Shown here: positions 1-5,519 of the stretch, one piece after another
How the letters are laid out: every line of letters begins with the position of its first letter
Numbering within the stretch: the stretch's first letter is position 1
NCBI GenBank assembly: GCA_903932545.1
Contig: CAIZGT010000427.1
Span: 1-6,195, forward strand
From: an uncultured Rhodospirillales bacterium
Lineage (GTDB): Bacteria > Pseudomonadota > Alphaproteobacteria > Acetobacterales > Acetobacteraceae
Direction of reading: 5' to 3'
Length of the DNA: 6,195 nt
The notes under the pieces: model-generated
Seen by the model: the letters and a program-made list of their open reading frames with translations, nothing else
Databases searched by the model: none
What the model was told of the DNA's origin: nothing
Made by a program: the position numbers and the translations under genes

Positions 1-614
1 CCGGTGAGCAGCAATGCCTCACCGGCCAAACTGTGGCAGGGCACGACCAGACGCATTGCCTGGGCCCATTGGATCGCCAACGCGCTGGCACCCAGACCGC
101 TGAGCAGCACGCGACAGACTGGCGTCACGGCGGTGACGGCGCGCAACTCACCTTGCAGGAGAACCACCATCGGGGGCTGCGACGCAGGGCGCAGAATGCG
201 CTGATTGCCGTCAAACGCTGCCACTGGCACCAGCGGCGTGCCGATATCGCTCGGCGCGATGTCCGTCTCGCCGATCAGCTTTGGCGTGGCACCAGGGGGC
301 GCAATGTCGGCCACATTGGGAACCAGTTGCTGCAACCGCCAGATTGGCGCGCTGCCGCTGGATGACTTGGCGATGTGGCTTTGCGATAGGCTGAGCCCGG
401 ATGCGGCGAGTTCCCCATCGGGCGTGTCATGCCAAATGTCACTGCGCCGTGTGGTGCGCCCGTTGGTCAGGCGGCGGCGGGAGTTGGGATGGAACAATTC
501 CGCCTGACGCAGCAGCAGCGGCAGATCCTCGGGCGGCAGTTCGAGTTCAAACACAGTTTCGGCTGGCGTCTCTGGCGTTAACGCAGCTTCCGGCGCTTCG
601 ATTGTATCACTCAC
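1..614 (-). CDS. CYTH-like domain protein, probably CYTH-CHAD (3' end missing)
   Basis: The frame is open from a GTG at 614-612 to the left edge, giving 204 codons with the C-terminus missing. Residues about 20-200 resemble the CYTH (triphosphate tunnel) half of CYTH-CHAD proteins: an opening strand FELELP (22-27), the hallmark WHDTPDGELAASGLSL (61-76), a WRLQ strand (92-95), a GEL strand (155-157), and a closing segment LAIQWAQAMRLVVPCHSLAG (179-198) like the stretch that leads into CHAD in relatives. CHAD domains bind polyphosphate, so a polyphosphate-linked role is likely if that domain follows outside the window. The CYTH part looks degenerate. ExExK is here ELELP, and the usual Arg-x-Arg after the DTPD strand is Ser-Gln, so catalysis is doubtful. 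The GTG start overlaps the sixA stop by four bases (GTGA), with only a weak ribosome site, which suggests translational coupling to sixA. The CYTH call is good; CHAD is inference. Confidence 0.72.
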   Translation of the reverse strand, partial: MSDTIEAPEAALTPETPAETVFELELPPEDLPLLLRQAELFHPNSRRRLTNGRTTRRSDIWHDTPDGELAASGLSLSQSHIAKSSSGSAPIWRLQQLVPNVADIAPPGATPKLIGETDIAPSDIGTPLVPVAAFDGNQRILRPASQPPMVVLLQGELRAVTAVTPVCRVLLSGLGASALAIQWAQAMRLVVPCHSLAGEALLLT

Positions 615-1195
615 GCCGGGGCATCCGGCAGGTCGCGCGGCGCAAGGAAGCGCACCAGCCGCCCGCCGCCCTCGCCGAGTTGATGCCATGGACCGGCGAC
701 TGAGAATTCCGCGAGTGCGCCAGTGGGATATCCCTCGGCCAGCCGCTCCAGCATGTGGTTGTCGGTGCCAAATGACGCGGGTTCGCTGGTTGGGGTTTGT
801 GTGGATGGCATCACCTGGGCAAACGCCTGCGCGCCCGCCAGGATCATTGCCAATTCATGCAAGCCCGGGTTATGGCCGATCAGGAGGACCGAGCGGACGG
901 TATCGGTGATGTCATTCACCACTTCCAGCATCGAGCGGGCGGAGGCGAGGTAGAGCGCGTCCAAGGGCTCAATCAGCGGCAATTCCTGCCATGGTCCCAA
1001 GCATTCCAGCGTTTGCAAGGTGCGTCGCGCAGATGAGACCAAAACCACGTCTGGCGACAGCCCCAAGTCACGCATCACTTCGCGCATCGCGCGGGCTGAG
1101 GCGCGGCCTCGTGCGTTCAATGGGCGGGCATGGTCGGAGAGTTTCGGATCATCCCACAGTGACTTGGCATGGCGAAGCAGGAGCAATTGGCGCAA
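611..1195 (-). CDS. sixA: SixA-type phosphohistidine phosphatase
   Basis: This encodes a 194-residue histidine phosphatase (phosphoglycerate-mutase-like superfamily) of the SixA branch, cytoplasmic. Members remove phosphate from phosphohistidine, classically on the HPt domain of ArcB or on the PTS-Ntr system in E. coli; the substrate here is unknown. The phosphohistidine motif is RHAKS (8-12, catalytic His9), followed by DHARPLNARG (21-30). SSARRTLQT (54-62) supplies the conserved Arg, and GHNPGLHELA (107-116) carries the second catalytic His. YPTGALAEF (156-164) is also typical of the family. The TTG at 1195 was chosen because it gives MRQLLLLRHAKS, the standard family N-terminus. AAGGG lies 12 bases upstream, which is rather far. 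A GTG at 1249 with GAGG 8 bases upstream is an alternative that adds 18 unconserved residues. The TGA stop is inside the GTGA start of the downstream CYTH-like gene, a pairing seen elsewhere between sixA and CHAD genes. Confidence 0.9.
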   Translation of the reverse strand: MRQLLLLRHAKSLWDDPKLSDHARPLNARGRASARAMREVMRDLGLSPDVVLVSSARRTLQTLECLGPWQELPLIEPLDALYLASARSMLEVVNDITDTVRSVLLIGHNPGLHELAMILAGAQAFAQVMPSTQTPTSEPASFGTDNHMLERLAEGYPTGALAEFSVAGPWHQLGEGGGRLVRFLAPRDLPDAPA

Positions 1196-1310
1196 GGCGG
1201 TGATCGGCCCTTTTTGGTTACTGCGCCACACTGCCACGCCAAGGCGCACTTGTGCCACCTCACTCCCGCCCCAATTTCCATAACAACGGTATTTGCGAGC
1301 ATTGGGCAGT
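1196..1310. other. Divergent intergenic region, sixA / DUF6134 operon
   Basis: These 115 bases separate the sixA operon (leftward) from the DUF6134-photolyase-SDR operon (rightward), so promoters for both are expected here. I found no convincing sigma-70 -35/-10 pair and no clear ECF-type promoter such as the TGATCC element of singlet-oxygen RpoE. The stretch CATAAC at 1279-1284 is a weak -10 candidate for the rightward operon, with no good -35 at the right distance. If sixA starts at the GTG at 1249, the region shrinks to 61 bases. Confidence 0.5.
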
Positions 1311-1958
1311 ATGATTTCGCGTCGAAGTTTGATTTTGACGCCGCTTTTGGTGCCGATGGGCGTACATCTGGCGCAGGCGGCCTTGCCGATTCCGGCACGG
1401 CGCGCGTTGGCGTTTCGGATTCGGCGCAACGGCGACGTGGTGGGCCAGCATGCTCTGCGCTTCAGCGGTGATGAGCGCGCGCTCGAAGTGGCGATCGAAA
1501 TTGATATCGTGGTGAAACTCGGCCCCATCGCGGTGTATCGTTATCACCATCGCGGCACAGAGACATGGCGTGACGGGCGGTTTGCCGGGATGCAGAGTAA
1601 AACCGATGATGACGGCAGTGATGCGTTTTTTGATGCTCAGCGCACTGCCGAGGGGATGCAGGTGAAGGGTAGCAAAACTGAGCCTTACATCGCCCCCGAT
1701 GGGGTGTTGCCGACCACCTATTGGAACCGCGCAATTTTGCAGAGCCATGTGATCAACTCACAGGATGGCCGATTGCTCGACGTGTCTGTGACAGCGCTTG
1801 GAGCGGAACAGGTGCCGGTGGCGAGCGGCCGAGTGGAGGCGGCGCATTTTCAGCTGCGCGGCGATCTGCCGATCGACCTTTGGTATGATGCCGACAACCA
1901 GTGGGCCTATCTGGAATTCACCAAACGCTCATCGCGCATCACCTACGAAAAGCTGTGA
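1311..1958 (+). CDS. DUF6134 family exported protein
   Basis: This 215-residue protein matches from memory the DUF6134 family, which has no established function. The N-terminus has two arginines (SRRSLIL, 3-9), a hydrophobic core and a signal-peptidase site AQA before ALP (cleavage near residue 23). It should therefore be exported to the periplasm, possibly by Tat because of the SRRxLI pattern, though Sec is also possible. Family-like stretches are LAFRIRRNGDVVGQHALRF (33-51), GPIAVYRYHHRGTETW (71-86), SKTDDDG (96-102), TTYWNRAILQS (135-145), INSQDGRLL (148-156) and the closing DLWYDADNQWAYLEF (189-203). The mature part is probably mostly beta-strand. The ATG at 1311 was preferred because it begins the signal peptide directly; the ribosome site is weak, and a TTG at 1293 in the same frame is the alternative. 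Its TGA overlaps the GTG start of the photolyase, so it heads that operon. Confidence 0.82.
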   Translation: MISRRSLILTPLLVPMGVHLAQAALPIPARRALAFRIRRNGDVVGQHALRFSGDERALEVAIEIDIVVKLGPIAVYRYHHRGTETWRDGRFAGMQSKTDDDGSDAFFDAQRTAEGMQVKGSKTEPYIAPDGVLPTTYWNRAILQSHVINSQDGRLLDVSVTALGAEQVPVASGRVEAAHFQLRGDLPIDLWYDADNQWAYLEFTKRSSRITYEKL

Positions 1959-2392
1959 CCGCGCTTCGTCTTGTTTTGGGAGATCAGCTCTCCTTGGGCC
2001 TCTCCGCCCTGCGTGATCATCGCCCGGGCGATGTGGTGCTGATGGCGGAGGTAATGGACGAGTGCAGTTATGTGCCGCATCACGCGCAGAAAATTGTGTT
2101 GGTGATCGCCGCGATGCGCCATTTTGCGGCCGAATTGCGCGCGCTTGGGATGCGGGTGGAGTATGTCCGGCTTGACGACAAGCTCAACACCCACAGCCTT
2201 CGCGGTGAGGTGCTGCGGGCGGCGGCGGCGCATCAGGTGGGCCAGATTATTGCAACCGCGCCGGGCGAATATCGGCTGATGCGGGAGATGCAGGATTGGC
2301 CGTTGGCGAGTGGTGTGGGCGTTGATATCCGCGAAGATGACCGTTTCCTCTGCACGATCCAGCAATTCCGCGACTGGGCGGCGGGGCGCAAA

Positions 2393-2395
2393 TAG
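2393..2395 (+). other. In-frame amber codon (codon 147) in the photolyase
   Basis: The local reading is GGG CGC AAA TAG TTG CGG ATG GAG TTT. It encodes the family-conserved GRK-x-L-x-ME-FYREMRR, with TAG at the x. As I recall the relatives, this position is usually Gln, and Ser in Agrobacterium PhrB. A single change from CAG (or TCG) explains it. TAG is used as a genuine stop elsewhere in the window (metallophosphatase, 4782-4784), so codon reassignment is unlikely. Confidence 0.9.
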
Positions 2396-3475
2396 TTGCG
2401 GATGGAGTTTTTCTACCGCGAGATGCGCCGCGCGCATAACATTTTGATGGACGACACCGATCCGGTCGGTGGGCAGTGGAATTATGACGCTGAGAACCGC
2501 AAGCGTTTGCCGAGCGGCATCACCCTGCCGCGTGCACCGCGCTTCAAGCCCGATCTCATCACCGAGGAAGTGATGGCGCTGGTGGCGGCACGATTCCCCA
2601 ACAATATCGGTCGTGCCGCCAACTTCGACTGGCCGGTGACGCGCGGCCAGGCGGAGGCGGCGCTGGATGATTTCCTGCTGCATCGGCTGGCACAGTTCGG
2701 GGATTGGCAGGATGCGATGCAGGCGGGTGCAGCGTTCATGTTCCACAGCCTGATCTCGACCTCGCTCAATCTCGGCCTGCTCGACCCTCTCGATATCTGC
2801 CGTCGTGCCGAGGCGGCGTATCGGGAGGGGCAGGCGCCGTTGAATGCGGTGGAGGGGTTCATTCGGCAGATTTTGGGATGGCGGGAGTTCATCCGGGGCA
2901 TTTACTGGCTGAAAATGCCGCAATACCGCCATCTGAATGCGCTGGCTGCGCATCGCAATCTGCCGCCATTCTATTGGACGGCGCAGACCCGGATGCGCTG
3001 TTTAAGTGATGCGGTGGCAACCACGATCCGCCATGCCTATGCGCATCACATCCAGCGCCTGATGCTCACCGGCAATTTCGCACTGCTGGCTGGAATTGAT
3101 CCGGGCCAAGTCGATGAATGGTATCTCGCGGTGTATGCCGACGCATATGAGTGGGTGGAAATGCCCAACACGCGCGGCATGGCGCTGTTTGCGGATGGCG
3201 GGATTGTGGGTTCCAAGCCTTATGCCGCCTCTGGGGCTTACATCAACAAGATGAGCGATTATTGCGGCGGCTGCTTCTATGATGTGAAGGACGCCACCGG
3301 CCCGCGTGGCTGCCCGTTCAACGCATTGTATTGGGATTTCATCGCGCGGCACGCTGAGCGGTTTGCGGGCAATGCGCGCATGGCGATGCCGCTGATGGGC
3401 ATGAAGAAAATGGCACCCGCCAAACTCGCCGCGCTGCGCAGCCGCGCAGGCGATATCCTCGAAGCCCTTGATCAT

Positions 3476-3479
3476 GGAG
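3476..3479 (+). promoter_or_regulatory. Ribosome binding site of the SDR gene
   Basis: GGAG lies 7 bases before the ATG at 3487, inside the last codons of the photolyase frame. It is a better site than those of the two upstream genes, so the SDR could be translated even when the photolyase is cut short. It also supports the ATG at 3487 as the start. Confidence 0.7.
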
Positions 3480-3486
3480 ACCTCGT

Positions 3487-4251
3487 ATGAGCATCGCCAC
3501 CCCCAAAGACGGCCTTGCCTGGATCACTGGCGCGTCCACCGGCATTGGTGCCGCTTTGGTGGCGCAATTGGTGGGGGAGGGCTGGACGGTGGTTGCCACC
3601 GCGCGCGGGGCGGACAAGCTTGAGGCGCTTGCCGCAGCGCATCCAGGCCGCGTGATCGCAGCCCCCGGCGACATCACCGATGCGCCCGCGATGGCGGCGC
3701 TGGTGGCGCGGGTGGAGGCAGAGAGTGGGCGAGAAATCGCACTTGCCGTGCTCAATGCTGGGGCGTGGCAGGAGATGGGAGCGGCGGATTTCGACCTCGT
3801 GGCCTTCCATCATCAAATCGAAGTCAATCTCGGCGGCACGGCGGCGTGCTTGGCCCCGCTAATGCAGCGGATGATGGCGCGGCGCTCCGGTCAGATTGCC
3901 ATTGTCGCCTCGGTTGCGGGCTATCGCGGATTGCCGCGCGGCGGGGCGTATGGTGCCACCAAGGCGGCGTTGATCGCGTTGGCTGAGAGCTTGAAATTCG
4001 ATCTCGACAAAGCCGGGGTAACGATGAACCTGATCAACCCCGGCTTTGTGCGCACGCCGATGACGGCGGTGAACGAATTTCCGATGCCGTTCCTGTTGGA
4101 GACGGACGACGCGGCACGCCGGATATCGCGCGGGTTAAAGCGCAGCGGGTTCGAGATTACTTTCCCTTGGCAATTGGTGTGGCCGTTGAAGCTGATACAG
4201 ATTTTGCCGGCGCGGCTGTTCTTTGCGTTATTGCGCCGCGCGGGCGGCTGA
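3487..4251 (+). CDS. Short-chain dehydrogenase/reductase (SDR)
   Basis: This is a complete 254-residue classical SDR, an NAD(P)-dependent oxidoreductase; the substrate cannot be told from sequence. The cofactor motif TGASTGIG is at 14-21. An Arg after the second strand (ATAR, 37-40) favours NADP(H). Asp62 in GDITD follows the third strand, and NAGA is at 90-93. Asn114, Ser142 (VASVAG), Tyr155 and Lys159 (YGATK) complete the catalytic tetrad, and the post-catalytic NPGFVRTPM is at 184-192. The C-terminal 30 residues (PWQLVWPLKLIQILPARLFF and a basic end) are hydrophobic and may sit against the membrane, which would fit a lipid-like substrate (inference). The ATG overlaps the photolyase stop as ATGA and has GGAG 7 bases upstream. 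SDRs of this type commonly sit beside FeS or class I photolyases, DUF1365 and cyclopropane-fatty-acid synthase in light-stress clusters. The stop directly abuts that of the convergent DUF3833 gene. Confidence 0.92.
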   Translation: MSIATPKDGLAWITGASTGIGAALVAQLVGEGWTVVATARGADKLEALAAAHPGRVIAAPGDITDAPAMAALVARVEAESGREIALAVLNAGAWQEMGAADFDLVAFHHQIEVNLGGTAACLAPLMQRMMARRSGQIAIVASVAGYRGLPRGGAYGATKAALIALAESLKFDLDKAGVTMNLINPGFVRTPMTAVNEFPMPFLLETDDAARRISRGLKRSGFEITFPWQLVWPLKLIQILPARLFFALLRRAGG

Positions 4252-4770
4252 TCACGGCTTCACGAATGCCAATTCCACTTGACCAACTTCCACGCCAAAC
4301 TTTGTGGCACGGGAGTTGTTCAGTACAACCTTGTCGCTTTGGCGGAACAGCCAATCGTTGAAGTCTAGGCGCACGGTGGAATCACCCCGCTTCACGTCGG
4401 CGGTGTAGTGCATTTGATATGCGTTGCCGTCGTAGTGGCCGTGGCTGATGCCGATCACGTCGCCCGCTGTGCCTTCGTAATCGGTAGGCCCGACCTTGCG
4501 GAACACCCAATGTCGCTGCTGACGCTCGCCATCGTCATAGGTGAAATCTTCGTCCAGATGCAGCGCCGCGCCATCCCAGGTGCCGTGCATGGCGACCTTG
4601 AACTGACGCCCAACATTGCCGAAGCGGTCAAAGAACATCCCGTAGCCGGTGCTGTCACCCTGGAAGAAATCCTCCAGCGCCATTGTTGGAGTGCCGGTGT
4701 GAAAATCGGCGGTGGTCATGCCTGAGCAGGCGGCCAACGGCAGCAGAGCCAAAGCGATCCAGGCGCGCAT
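4252..4770 (-). CDS. DUF3833 family lipoprotein
   Basis: This complete 172-residue protein has a short lipoprotein signal: MRAWIALALLPLAAC ends in the lipobox LAAC with Cys15 as the lipidation site. Residue 16 is Ser, so outer-membrane sorting is likely. The rest follows the DUF3833 pattern: LEDFFQGDSTGYGMFFDRFG (32-51), a FKVAMHGTWDG strand (57-67), LDEDFTYDDGERQQRHW (72-88), YEGTAGDVIG (98-107), GNAYQMHYTADV (115-126), a DFNDWLF strand (136-142) and the closing TKFGVEVGQVELAFVK (156-171). It is probably a calycin-like beta-barrel that binds a lipid or other hydrophobic ligand (inference); function is unknown. The start is secure: AGGGA (4783-4779) lies 8 bases upstream of the ATG and overlaps the TAG stop of the metallophosphatase, 11 bases away, so the two are co-transcribed. 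DUF3833 genes recur in singlet-oxygen / photolyase neighbourhoods, matching the convergent operon. Confidence 0.9.
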   Translation of the reverse strand: MRAWIALALLPLAACSGMTTADFHTGTPTMALEDFFQGDSTGYGMFFDRFGNVGRQFKVAMHGTWDGAALHLDEDFTYDDGERQQRHWVFRKVGPTDYEGTAGDVIGISHGHYDGNAYQMHYTADVKRGDSTVRLDFNDWLFRQSDKVVLNNSRATKFGVEVGQVELAFVKP

Positions 4771-4778
4771 GTGAGAAT

Positions 4779-4783
4779 TCCCT
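4779..4783 (-). promoter_or_regulatory. Ribosome binding site of the DUF3833 gene
   Basis: On the minus strand AGGGA stands 8 bases before the ATG at 4770. Its first two bases are the last two of the metallophosphatase TAG stop, so a ribosome ending the first gene sits on the start site of the next. Confidence 0.65.
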
Positions 4784-5519
4784 AATCGAGCGGCGGGAGA
4801 TCAACCCAAGACAGGTGCCCGCCTTTGCCGGCACCTGTGTCGAGGAAGATCGCCACGCCGCCTTGTGCGTTCTTTCGGATATAGGGACGCCCGTCGGTGC
4901 TGCGACGGTCATGGCCGCAATAAACCGTCATACCACCCGGAATTCTGTCCACCCAACGCAGCGAACGCTCGGGATAGCCGTCTGGTTGGGTGCGGCCGGT
5001 ATGCTCGCCATACAAGGCGCGTGACAGAACACCCGTGACCCGGCCTTCGGGCAGTGGCGGCGGTGGCTGTTCAAGCATGGCGGTGTGGAAGCCGCCATGG
5101 ACGAAAACCCGGCTGCCTTGGATGATCCAGGCCGGGGCCGCGGCAATCACCGGGCCAGCGCGCTCGCGCAGATCATTGTCCAATTGTGCGAGCGTTTCGG
5201 CCAATGGTGCGTCGATCCGTACTGGGCGGCCATAGATGGCGCGGGCGAGTTTGAGATCATGATTGCCGAGCAAGAACAGCCCGTGGCCTGACTCACACAG
5301 ATCCAGTGCCATTTCGAGGCAGGCGGCGGAATCGGGGCCGTAATCGGTCAGGTCGCCGAGTTGGACCACGAAGCGGTCGGTGCGCAACGCCGCCTCGAAG
5401 GCGCGCACATCGCCGTGCACATCCCCCACCACCCGCAACGCGACGCCGCGCGGAATGGTCACGGTGACCCCAGGCTCCGGCTGGGCTTGGGTGTAATGGC
5501 TGTGCGCCTGCTCGCTCAT
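4782..5519 (-). CDS. PPP-family metallophosphatase (PrpE/ApaH-like)
   Basis: This complete 245-residue calcineurin-like phosphoesterase of the PPP branch uses two metal ions to hydrolyse phosphomonoesters or dinucleoside polyphosphates; the substrate is not assignable. The signature blocks are in order: GDVHGD (32-37), GDLTDYGPDS (55-64), GNHDLK (85-90), FVHGG (139-143), YCGHDRR (200-206) and the terminal DTGAGKGGHLSW (227-238). It most resembles bacterial PrpE / PNKP-phosphatase-type enzymes. One oddity is that the PPP consensus GDxxDRG reads DYG, so Arg, which normally contacts phosphate, is replaced by Tyr60. All metal ligands appear present. There is no signal peptide, so it is cytosolic. 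The ATG overlaps the transporter stop (ATGA) and has AAGGAA 9 bases upstream. Its role between a transporter and a lipoprotein gene is not evident. Confidence 0.88.
   Translation of the reverse strand: MSEQAHSHYTQAQPEPGVTVTIPRGVALRVVGDVHGDVRAFEAALRTDRFVVQLGDLTDYGPDSAACLEMALDLCESGHGLFLLGNHDLKLARAIYGRPVRIDAPLAETLAQLDNDLRERAGPVIAAAPAWIIQGSRVFVHGGFHTAMLEQPPPPLPEGRVTGVLSRALYGEHTGRTQPDGYPERSLRWVDRIPGGMTVYCGHDRRSTDGRPYIRKNAQGGVAIFLDTGAGKGGHLSWVDLPPLD

Larger units (their letters stand above)
1955..3490 (+). pseudogene. FeS-type (PhrB-like) photolyase/cryptochrome interrupted by in-frame TAG
   Basis: Read through one TAG, this is a 511-residue bacterial photolyase/cryptochrome of the FeS-BCP group. 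The group includes the (6-4) photolyase PhrB of Agrobacterium, which binds FAD, a 4Fe-4S cluster and a ribityllumazine antenna. The N-terminal Rossmann antenna domain opens with RLVLGDQLS (5-13), then AEVMDECSYVPHH (31-43) and IAAMRHFAAELR (51-62). The catalytic helical domain follows, starting near MEFFYREMRR. Cluster cysteines fall at 349, 437, 440 and 453, one less than PhrB 350, 438, 441 and 454. Trp341, His365 and Tyr390 match PhrB Trp342, His366 and Tyr391. Codon 147 is TAG (2393-2395), in the same frame as both halves; no other lesion is visible. As read, it yields a 146-residue N-terminal piece (1955-2395) and, only if translation restarts at TTG 2396 or ATG 2402, a catalytic piece of about 362-364 residues. 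The GTG start overlaps the DUF6134 stop and its own TGA overlaps the SDR ATG. A sequencing error is the main alternative to a real nonsense mutation. Confidence 0.88.

Noticed and set aside
1..25. 8-base inverted repeat CCGGTGAG / CTCACCGG
   Set aside because: It is inside the CYTH-like coding frame (LAGEALLLT region), with no second copy seen and no T-tract; it is likely chance in GC-rich DNA.
1196..1528. N-terminal extension of sixA to an upstream start at 1528
   Set aside because: The added residues are low-complexity, unlike the family, and would overlap the divergent DUF6134 gene for over 200 bases; the family N-terminus begins at TTG 1195.
1943..2953. 336-codon open frame on the minus strand opposite the photolyase
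   Set aside because: The product is Arg/His/Gln-rich with no recognisable domain and lies antisense to a well-conserved gene; it is a typical shadow frame in GC-rich sequence.
3339..3816. Minus-strand open frames across the photolyase-SDR junction
   Set aside because: They have no domain similarity and are fully antisense to the conserved photolyase C-terminus and SDR cofactor domain.
2393..4784. Amber codon reassignment in this genome
   Set aside because: TAG is a normal terminator for the metallophosphatase, which ends at the family's usual C-terminus with the next gene's ribosome site overlapping the stop; one internal TAG is not enough evidence.
4811..4838. Perfect 9-base inverted repeat (ACAGGTGCC / GGCACCTGT) with a 10-base loop
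   Set aside because: It lies in the coding sequence of the metallophosphatase over the conserved motif DTGAGKGGHL, whose Gly/Ala codons produce the symmetry; there is no T-run, so it is not a terminator.
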